Assembly (NCBI GenBank): GCA_004431415.1 | Contig: QPMI01000239.1 | Span: 1 to 64,000 of the forward strand | Source of the DNA: Cyanophora paradoxa | Taxonomy: Eukaryota; Glaucocystophyceae; Cyanophorales; Cyanophoraceae | Length of the DNA stretch: 64,000 nucleotides | Reading direction: 5' to 3' | Shown here: one piece after another, positions 56,070 through 64,000 of the stretch | Numbering within the stretch: the stretch's first letter is position 1 | Layout: each line of letters opens with the position of its first letter | Position numbers and translations under genes: made by a program | The notes under the pieces: model-generated | Databases searched by the model: none | Seen by the model: the letters and a program-made list of their open reading frames with translations, nothing else | What the model was told of the DNA's origin: nothing

Positions 56070-57789
56070 TCATTGCTTCTTCTCGGGGTCGGACTTGGCG
56101 GCCTGGGGGCGGGGGCGGGTGAGGGGCGGGGCGGGGCTGGGCGGGGGCGGGGCGGCGGGGACCTCCTTCTTGACGAGCATGCCCTTGAGGTTGAGCATCT
56201 TGAGGCCGAGGTACATCAGCATCACCGCGAACACGAACTGCCGCCCCGTCAGCGCCCCGGCGCTCGCCCCGGGGGGCGGGGGCGCGCCTTCATGGTGCGC
56301 TCGGGGAGGCCGCAGGCGAGGAGGGCGCCGGCGCGGGCGCCGACGAGGACGCCGGGGATGAGGCCCGGGATGAGCTCCGTGCGCACGTTGCCCTGCTTGT
56401 AGTGCGTCCAGACCCCCGTGATGGCCGGCAGGATCATCGCCATCAGCGCCGTCCCCTGCGCCATCTGCTGCATGATCCCGCACTGCACCATCATCGGGAT
56501 CGACACTGCCGCCCCGCCCGTCCCCAGCAGCCCTGCCCCGCCCCAGCTCAGCGCCTGCTGAAAGGCCGGCGGCGCGCTCCGGGGGCGCACCGACGATGAG
56601 GCCCGTCATGAGGCCCGTGATCAGCAGGAGACCGGTCGTCTGCCAGTACTGCATCATCATCGGGATCGCGTTCGCTGCGCGAGATCCGTCAGCGCGCGCA
56701 GCAGCAACATACGCTCCGGCGGGCCGCGCACCGAGAGTCGCCGTCGCCAGCGGGCTGACGGGCGTGGCCACGGCGGCGGCACCGGCGCCCATGGCCACCG
56801 CCTTGCGGCCGATGCGGATGGCTGCCCAGACCCACCACAGGCCGAGGAACCTGCAAGCGCCGGTTAACGGCCGCTGGCGCCGCAGGATCAAATCTTCGCT
56901 CACTTCTTGAGGAGGCCGCCATCCATTTTGTTCGCCGCCAGGGCGCCAAAGCGCGCCGAGATGATGGCCGTTACGGTAATGATCAGACCGTAGAGCGGCA
57001 GGAGCATGCCTGCTCGGCCGGTGAGGCCATACTGACGTCATTCAAGCGCAGCGCGCTCCGCACCCTTCTGGTAATACGTGTAGCAGCCAGAGATGCCAGT
57101 GGCGATGACTGCAACGAGCGCGGTGCCGTGGCCCTCGTGCTGGGACAGGCCTTACCGAAGCGACGAGTGCGCGGGAACGCGAGCTGCCAACCTGGGTAAA
57201 CTTGAGCAGGGACGTCACGATGGGAATCAGCACGAAAGCGCCTCCTGTGACAGATTTCAGCGCGAGGGACAAGGGACGCTGGTGGGTGGCGGGCTTGCGA
57301 ACCGAGGCCGATGAGACCGCCGCCGCAGCCGGCAAGGAAGCCGATGACGAGGCCAGCCACCAGCCAGCCGTACTTGTTGGACTACGAAAAGGCGGATGCC
57401 GCGTGAGGGTCGGGGGAGGCGACGAAACTGGCGGCAAGCTGTGAGCTCACATAGATCCAGTCGAGAATCGGGGAGTGGCGCTCGGGGGACGAGGGATGGC
57501 TCATAGCAGCCGCAACGGCCATGTTGGGGTCGATGGGAACCTGCTTGGCAGAGTCCCACGATGGGGCACTGCCGTCCGCCGACGGGCTCTCACACTGGAC
57601 CTGGAATGTGCGGGCAGGTGGCGCGGCGAACGTCCTGGCGTTGAAAACAGGACGGCCGAAGAACTGCCGGCTGATGTCATGGCTCGACTTCGGGGCGGCC
57701 GCACGCTGGGCCGCTCGCGAGATGACGCTATGGAGGATGGCCGGCGTCGGCGTGGCCAACGCCGGGACGGGTGTGACGAAGGCGTTCAT
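56070..57789 (-). CDS. TauE/SafE family membrane transporter with organelle-targeting-like leader
   Basis: Probable anion exporter (sulfite, organosulfonate or related compounds) of the TauE/SafE family. The N-terminus (MNAFVTPVPALATPTPAIL to about residue 60) is rich in Ala, Ser, Thr and Arg with few acids, which resembles a plastid or mitochondrial transit peptide. Repeat 1 across introns: NKYGWLVAGLVIGFLAGC joined to GGGLIGLGGAFVLIPIVTSL, then HEGHGTALVAVIATGISGCY and YYQKG. Repeat 2: GGAGLLGTGGAAVSIPMMVQ, MAQGTALMAMILPAITGVW and YKQGNVRTELIPGLIPGVLV. The last helix is FVFAVMLMYLGLKML and the tail is DPEKKQ, with the TGA at 56070. Both GxGGG-type half-repeats and their TALxxVxxTxxxG motifs are present. 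One intron (donor 56287) begins with GC. Substrate and compartment are inferred only. Confidence 0.85.
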
Positions 57790-58256
57790 CGCGCGTTCAG
57801 GCGTTCAAAAAAGACTAGCAGCAGCCAAAGGGGCAAATGCAGTGACGCGGACGGTCCGCGGCGGGGGTACGCCTGAGAAGGCATCGCGAGGGGCGCGCCA
57901 AGTTGCAGTTTGCCTGCAAGAAGAACCTGCAGCTGATATATATATGGGGAACCGCTCGTAAAGCAGCGGCTGCAAGCCCGGCAGCGGCCCCGCGCGTTGG
58001 ACGCGTACGCGTACCGTAGTACGGCGGTTAACGTCACATACTATGATAATAACGTGCGTTAACGTTGGGCCGCCGGGCGCTTGACGTTTCAAGTTCAAAT
58101 TCGTGGACATGGTAAGGTCTTGCGCGTCGACATCGACGTCGCGTCGGCGGCGCATGCGTATGCGCATGGTGCGGCATTGCCAGCTGCGCATGCGCATGCC
58201 ACATAAGCTTAAGCCTAACTATAAGCGGCGGCGGCTTCTGCGAGGGCTGCCTCAGA
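57790..58256. other. 467-bp spacer, promoter side of the TauE-like gene
   Basis: No gene is supported. It lies upstream of the TauE-like start and downstream of the FemAB-like gene, both minus strand. It contains a TATATATATG word near 57936-57945 and a cluster of CGCATGCGCATG palindromes near 58150-58200. Confidence 0.5.
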
Positions 58257-60747
58257 TCAGCTGCAGGCCGCCGGGCGCGGGCGCGGGCGCGGGTGCGTTC
58301 GCGACGACGGGTGGTCCGTTAGGTTCTGTACAGCAATAGACACTGAAAGGGGGGCGAGGCCCGCGAGGGAGGGGGGGGGGGGGGGGGGGGGGGCTACGGG
58401 GAGGGAGAGGGGGCGGACGGAGGCGGGGCTACGGGGGGCGGGCGGGGGCGGGGCGGGGCGGGGCCGGAGCGGGGAGAGGAGTTGGCGGGCGTCAAACTCG
58501 TCGGCCACGAACGCTAGCTCGCCGCGCAGCTGCCCCTCCACCGCCCGCCCCAGCACCTGCCCGCCCCTTCCCTCTCACCGGCCGCCCAGCATTCCAAGGG
58601 CGCGAGGCCCGCCCCGCACCCGGTTGCGGAAGAAGTGGGCGGAGGTCACGAGCGTCGGCTCGAAGCCCCGCATCCACTGCGCCGGCGCGTCACGGGCTCG
58701 GGCCGGGCCCCGGCGCGGGCCAGGGGGGGCCGGCGCGCCTTGAACTCCCCGCCGGCGCCGGGCTCGAAGCGGTGGAGGCGGCGGGCGATGCAGTACTCGA
58801 GCGCGGCGTAGTAGCAGACCTGCGGGCGGGGGCGAGTGAGGCGGGGCGGGGGCGGGGCCGGGGGGCGGGGCCGGGTGCCTCGAAGTGGAGGAAGGGGACG
58901 GGGGCCTCGGCGCCCCAGTAGCGCCCGTAGAAGACGCCGCCGCGCTCCAGGTTCACCGTCGCCGCTATCATGCGCCCGCCCCTGGCCCCCGCCCCGTCAC
59001 CACGAGGAGGGCGGCCGTTTCGAGGCCGGCGCCGGCGCGGGGCCGGCACCGGTAGGCGGCGACGACGACGAGGTCGTCCCGCATGCGCTCCCCCATCAGC
59101 TCGAACCACGCCCTGTTCAGGTACGCCCTGCCGCCCCGTCAGCGGGCCGTCTGGGCGGGCGCCGGGGAGGCGGCGGGGCCGGCGCACCGGCTCGGGTAGG
59201 GCCGCGGGGAAGCCGGCCGCCCATCGCCCTCGCACTCGCCCTCGCCCCACGCCGGCCCCCTCTGACCGAACCGCGTCAGCGCCGGGCGGAGAGCCGGGGT
59301 GTGTGTGTGTGGGTAGTACCCGATGCGAGGCGTAGAGTTCGTAGGCGCGGGAGATTACGCTCGGCGTGAGCTGCCCAGGAATCAGAATGAGAGGGGGGCG
59401 GAGGGGGGGCCCCGGGGGTACGGCACCTGCTCGCCGGTGAGGACGCGGACGGTGATTCCGGCCTCGCGCACGGCGCGGCGCTCCCGGCGGATCTGCAGCC
59501 GCCGCCGGCTCTTCAACGCGCCAAGGTACTCTGCCGGGGGAGGGGGAGAAGGTCAGGGGGTTACGCGTCGCGTCGGGGCCCGGGGTACCTTCAAAGGACG
59601 CAAACTGCGAGGGGCGGAAGTGGTACTGGATTCCGTGGCGCTGGAGAAAACTGCGGGGCGGGGAGGGGGGGGGGGGTCAGCAATGTGGGGCGGCAAGGCG
59701 GGGGGGCAGGGGCGGGGGACCCGAGGGGGGAGAGGAGGGAGGCCTCCTCGGGGGTGCAGAAGGCGAGGTGGACGGAGGAGAGGGCGGAGCTGTGCACGAG
59801 CCGCTTGAGCGTCGCCCCCGCCTCCCGCACCAGCGCCCCCCGCGCCTCCCCCGGCGCCGTCAGCACCCGGCAGCCCGAGACCGGCGAGAAGGGCACGCAG
59901 GCGAGGGCCTTCGGGTAGTACGCCTGCCCCAGCGACGCGGCGAGCTGCGCCCAGCGCTGCGCGGCCGCGCTCAGAGGGGGGCGGGCGGGCGGGGGTGGCG
60001 GGCGAGGGGGGGCACCTCCTGGGGGATGAACTCGCCGAGGGAGTGGGACTTGAGGTAGAGGGGCACGCCGGCGACCATGCGCGGGCCCGCGTGCAGCGTC
60101 AGGTGCATCGGCCGCCACCCCGTCCCCTCCCCCGCCACCCCGCTCTCCTCTGCGCCCCGCCGTCCGACCCCGGTCACCGGCCGCGCGCCGGTCGAGCGAG
60201 CCGCCGCTGAGCAACGCGGACCGAGGGTGCGGAGAAAGCGGTGGTCGACAAAGGGCGTGCAGGCGGCGGCCATGCGGTTCCATGCCGCCTCATCGACCTC
60301 GGACATCGACCCCGCGACGCGCACTTCAAGCGGGACCCACCGCGGCGCTCCAGGTTGCCGCAGAGGCGACGCAGGTTGTCGCTCCACCTCCGCTTCGCCG
60401 TCAAGGTCGCAGCGCGCCGGCTGTCGTTTCGAGCGCGCGGCCCGCGACGCCCGCCGCCGTCGGCAGAGCAGTGAGCGCACTTCACTGTCCGGAATAGCTA
60501 CTCGCTCTCCAAAGAACGATGGCGCCGGGCCAGCTGATCCGCCTATCATGCGCGCCGCACCTCCACGCGCACCGCGCCAGGGCGTGGATGGGGCGGCAAA
60601 GGCCTCCATCGCTAGCGCTGCGCTATTCTCCCCGCTCTTCTGCCGTTCTTGAGCTTCTTGGCGAATTCTTTGTTTTCTTTCAGCAGTACCCGTCGCGTTC
60701 GCCGCAGCCTTTCTTAAGTATGCGCGTGCGTTCGCGCTGCGCAGCAA
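58257..60747 (-). CDS. FemAB-like / DUF482-type N-acyltransferase (GNAT fold)
   Basis: Member of the bacterial and algal family annotated as peptidoglycan biosynthesis/recognition (FemAB-like, Pfam PF04339), with a double GNAT fold. The reaction in eukaryotes is unknown. Readable segments in order: EVDEAAWNRMAAACTPFVDH and RFLRTLGP (60290-60210), RMVAGVPLYLKSHSLGEFIP (60080-60020), GQAYYPKALACVPFSPVSGC (59930-59870), a Lys/Arg-rich central part (59640-59440), ERMRDDLVVVAAYRCR (59090), GGVFYGRYWGAEAPVPFLHF (58940-58890), VCYYAALEYCIARRLHRFEP and GAGGEFKA (58820-58740), and VLGRAVEGQLRGELAFVADE (58560-58500). Order and spacing match the full-length family. The N-terminal start is unresolved because the frame begins without ATG near 60747. 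The 3' end is uncertain after FDARQLL, where sequence is low-complexity. Confidence 0.83.
58371..58393. repeat. 23-nt G homopolymer
   Basis: Uninterrupted run of 23 G (C in the sense of the minus-strand FemAB-like gene), near that gene's 3' end. A similar run of 20 G lies at 61963-61982 in the next spacer. Lengths may be inexact. Confidence 0.85.
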
Positions 60748-62530
60748 AGCCCAGCATGCGCAGATCTAGAGCTCGGGTTCGAAAGTTGATGCGCGCGATG
60801 GAGGGCCAGGCAACTACGAGTCTACGACGTCGACCACTCAAAGTCGCGCTCATAGCTATAGGTGGGGTTGCTACTGCGCTTCTCTGTCTTTTTTATGTGC
60901 TCTTCTTGACTTGCACCGTCCTACCGAGTCGCAGGGGCCTGGGGTCGCTTTGCCTCCGGCTCTGCCGGCTCTGCGATGTGTGCAGGAGGGAGACGTTCGA
61001 CATTCGACATTCGCCTTGCTTCTCCAGTTCCTCGCGCGCGCGTGCTAGTTCACGTGCTTCTCCGGTTCTTCTCCAGTACGCGTGCACGTTACTCGTTTGG
61101 GCCGGGTCGCACATTCGCAGCTGCGAGTGTACGACGTCATCCGGTGCGCTCGCCCCTATTGCAAGCCCTGTGCAACAAGCCCCCGGAGTCAGCCCGGGCC
61201 CGCGGTCGGCTCTGCGACGCGCGCGTGCAGGAGGGAGACGCTTGAAAGGCTGCAGCTGGCGCGCGGAGTGGATGGCGGAGCTCGAGGTGCGGGCGTGCAC
61301 GCCGGGCATATGCATGCCGGTGCTGCCCGTAGCGAGCAACGCTGACCGGGACCTCCACGTGCACCGCCCCTCCCGCACCGCGCAGGGCGTCGCGCACCGC
61401 CGGCGCCCCCGGCCCGCCCTCCCGTCGAGCCCCGCACCCCGGCCGCGACCCCGCTCACCCCGTGCGCCTGCAGGCCTTCGGGGGCCTCGCGAGAGCCCTC
61501 TGCGAGGCGGCCCGCGGCCGGCCTGGCGCCTGACGTGATTACCGTTGCCTGCGTGTCTTCGCAAGTATTTCCTCGCACACCGACCATGGGCCTGCAGCTG
61601 GCGGCGCTTCGCTCTCGGCTTGGGCGTCGGCGTCGGCATCCTCCGATGCTCGCGCGCTTCGCGCGGCGGCCTCCGACCCGCAGGCGTCTCCGCGCGGCCC
61701 CATTTTCCTCTTGGATTCCCTCTCCGGCCTCCTGGCCAAGCTGCGAGCGCGATATTAAATGAGTCCTGGCATGCATATGGGTACTTCTCGCGACAAGTTG
61801 AGCTTAGCCATAGATCTATACTAGCTAGAGATTTCGATATCGAAATGTCAACTTTAATTTGTTCATGATATCGATCATGGTCTGCTCGCCACGAGCCGCT
61901 GAGCTTGCCGCAGTGCAATTGCGTTTCCGCGAGCCGCGAGACTTCGAGGCTCCTCGAGGCTTGGGGGGGGGGGGGGGGGGGGATGGCCTCGAGGGCATTA
62001 TTTCGTTTCAATTGCAGGAGGGCATTACAGATCGATTTCATGAGTCACTGAGTCACTGAGTCAAGCAAGAGGCCCGGGGGGGGGCGGGGCGGGGTCCAGC
62101 TGCAAGCCCTGGCTCAGTGGGCAACGTTAACGGGGTTCGCCTAGGCCTGCCTGTACTTGGCCATGGCCACTAACTGCGACGTTCCCAGCTCCGAATTTTC
62201 TCTTTTCTTTTCTTCCCGATCTTCAAATTTTCTTTCAAGTTTGCCCAAGTTGATTCACTGCGTCAACTTGCGCTTGCAAGATTTCTCTTTAATTTGCAAC
62301 AACGCATCTCGGAGTCCGGATCCAGACCTACTGCAGGGGCTAGAGCTGGCCGGAAATCCGATGATCTGACTCCGATGATCTGACTCCAGGCCCCGAGGGA
62401 AAAAAACCACACGCGCAGGAAATCCGATGATCTGACTCGGCGGAAAGAAGTACCACGAATACGAGTTCGGCGGATGCAGGCTATCAAGTAACTGGTCATG
62501 AAGCTGAGCCTAACACTTCGACGAGAGTCT
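60748..62530. other. 1.8-kb gene-poor stretch
   Basis: No convincing gene. Two long open frames overlap on opposite strands (60519-61538 plus and 60893-62041 minus), but neither shows a domain or intron signature. A diverged direct repeat occurs: GCAGGAGGGAGACG with flanking GGCTCTGCGA at about 60966-60995 and again at about 61214-61242. The block TCCGATGATCTGACTC is present three times near 62358, 62372 and 62423. A 20-nt G run is at 61963-61982. Confidence 0.5.
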
Positions 62531-64000
62531 TCATCCCGTGCAGTCGAAAGGCCGCGCGATGAGGCGGTCACGCGAAAGCGACGCCGGGGCCGCCCGACGC
62601 GGCGGCCGCGGGGAGGGTCGCGGGGCGCGGTGCGGGGAGCTCGAGGAGGGCGGGGAGGGCGGGGGCGGGGGCGGCGGGGGCGGCGGGGGCCCCCAGGCGA
62701 TGCAGCGCCAGAGGTCGCGGACGGGCTCGAGCTTGGCCTCCTCGTCGCCGAGCTCGGGGAGGAGGCGGCCGGCGAGCAGCAGCACGGGCCCCGCCACGAT
62801 CTCGAGAAAGGCGAGCACGTGCTCCGCCGCCCCGCGCCACGCCCCCGCCAGGTGCTCCGGCAGCCGCCCCTCCTGCCGCCCCCGCGCCACCGCCGCCTGC
62901 CGTGCCGCCACCCCGGGCCCCCACGCCGGCGCAAGCGGGTTCGACCCCTGCTGCTCCGCCCCCTCGCCCGCTGGCGCCGAGGCGGCCGGCTGCTCCGCGC
63001 GGGTTGCGAGGGAGGGGGCGCGGGGAAGGGCGGCGGGGGGGCCCGGGCGGGCGGTGGGGGCCGTCGAGGGGCCCAGCGCGGCGCCCAGGCTGCCGAAGAG
63101 GGGCATGTGGGGGATCGGCGTGAGCCCGCCCCGCGCTGCCCGCCCCCAGTGAGGCCGGCGGCGGGATGCAGAGGGGCGGCAGAGCGCGAGACGGCGGGGG
63201 CGCACAGCGGAGGGAGAAGAAGGAGTTGGCGGAGCTGGCGCCGTCCGACCTGCGCACGACGCGGGGGGACGGGGCGCGACTCAGCGGGCGGCAGCAGCGG
63301 CACCGGCGCGGCGGGGGGCGCGGACGCGATGTTCTCGCCCTCGGCCTCCATCCAGTCGGCCGTCTCCGCGCCGCGCATCTCGGGGAAGAAGCGGTAGCAC
63401 TGCGCCGCCGGCCCCGCCGGGTCGTCCGGGGCGCGGGGCGGGCGCGCGCGCGGGCGGGCCGCACGGTGGAGGGCCCGCAGCGCTCCGCCGCCGACGGGAT
63501 CTGGGCCACGCGCGCGGTCGGGGGCCGGCGTGGGCGGGCCCCGCGAAGCGCGGACCTTGTAGACGTCGACCAGCGAGCAGAAGCGGAAGAGGAAGACGCA
63601 GAGGCGGCGGCGGGCGGCGGGGGAGAGGGACCAGGCGCGCCCGACGTCCCCGCAGCGCAGCGCCTCGTACTCCCCCAGCGCCCCGTCCATCCCCAGCACG
63701 AACGACTGCCCCGAGGGCGGGGCGCTCAGCCGGCGCCGGCGGGGCGGGGCGGGCGCGGGCGGGGGCGGACGAGGGTCTCGGGGCCGCGTCGCCGGCGGCC
63801 TCGAGGCACGCGCCCAGCGCCGTCGCGCAGGCGTCGTCGTACTGTGCCCCGCCCCCCCGCGTCAGCGCCCCGCCGCCTCGTCGCCGGCGGCGCGCGGGCG
63901 CGCCCTGTCGACGTCGCCGATGACCTCTGCGAGGAGCGCGGCGACGCGCTCCTCCGCCCCCCCCGCCCCCTGCCCCGCCCCGGCCCCCGCCGCGCCCTCC
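62531..64000 (-). CDS. Partial unknown protein, 5' part beyond the right edge
   Basis: Minus-strand gene entering from the right edge; no family was recognised. Readable exons: SFVLGMDGALGEYEALRCGD and VGRAWSLSPAARRRLCVFLF with RFCSLVDVYK (63710-63550), CYRFFPEMRGAETADWMEAE (63405-63340), a Pro/Ala-rich stretch, then a helical segment AAEHVLAFLEIVAGPVLLLA and GRLLPELGDEEAKLEPVRDL (62840-62710). The tail after WRC is Pro/Ser/Arg-rich and ends at about 62531. The helical segment could be a membrane-associated or packing helix. Sense-strand introns are C-rich as in the neighbours. Exact exon borders and the stop are uncertain. Confidence 0.45.

Noticed and set aside
60519-61538. 339-residue plus-strand open frame
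   Set aside because: It overlaps the FemAB-like N-terminal exon on the other strand and has no recognisable domain.
60893-62041. 382-residue minus-strand open frame
   Set aside because: Composition is Arg/Pro/Ala noise with no domain. It overlaps a similar plus-strand frame, and no intron or start context supports either.
1-64000. Prokaryotic origin suggested by high GC and dense open frames
   Set aside because: Spliceosomal introns are forced by alignment in many genes, and the gene content (SF3B3, SLC25, EML, MATH-BTB, SRA) is eukaryotic.
1-64000. Dinoflagellate assignment because of GC donors
   Set aside because: Dinoflagellate genomes have GC donors but are far less GC-rich and less gene-dense. 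The evidence here does not favour them.
1-64000. tRNA, rRNA or snRNA genes
   Set aside because: I looked for cloverleaf box sequences in the spacers and saw none I could support; a covariance-model scan would be decisive.

Overview
This window is nuclear DNA from a very GC-rich, gene-dense eukaryote. Genes lie on both strands and most are split by introns of about 50-130 bp. Introns end in AG after a CTGAC or CTGAG motif. They begin with GT or, unusually often, with GC. In the transcribed sense the introns are C-rich. The gene set contains a CCT-domain protein, a TauE/SafE carrier with a targeting-like leader, candidate ciliary and microtubule proteins, and a UHRF-like SRA protein. Together these suggest a flagellated microalga such as a haptophyte or GC-rich stramenopile. 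That placement is inference and the species cannot be named from the window.

Left third (1-21.2 kb). An ABCC/MRP-type ABC transporter (minus) runs off the left edge and carries apparent single-base frameshifts. It is followed by an FBH1-like F-box DNA helicase (minus) and a MATH-BTB protein (minus). The MATH-BTB gene is divergent, across 147 bp, from a complete 18-exon SF3B3 gene (plus, 15026-19862). A 138-residue multi-pass membrane protein (minus) converges on SF3B3.

Middle (21.4-41.5 kb). A large Dpy-30/multi-GAF/dynein-stalk-like protein (minus) stands head-to-head with an IQ-motif-rich protein (plus), and both look ciliary. Next come a 25-bp tandem repeat and a mitochondrial-carrier-family gene (plus) with a 13-nt micro-exon. 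The region ends with an approximately 8.6-kb gene (minus) for a triple-module EML5/6-like WD40 protein.

Right third (41.5-64 kb). This part holds an unrecognised large protein (minus), a CCT-domain protein (plus) and a 2.4-kb gene-free stretch. It then holds an SRA/YDG protein (minus), a 287-residue unknown (plus), a TauE/SafE carrier (minus), a FemAB-like (DUF482-type) acyltransferase (minus) and a partial unknown gene (minus) at the right edge. Spacers between genes are less GC-rich and full of short palindromes (CTAG, AGCT, GATC, TTAA).

The genes do not form one pathway. Themes are RNA splicing, genome maintenance and methylation reading, cullin-type ubiquitin adaptors (F-box and BTB), membrane transport, and cilium or microtubule structure. 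Exon joins were worked out by hand. For SF3B3, the carrier, the small membrane protein, the CCT protein and the 287-aa unknown, the summed exon lengths are exact multiples of three.
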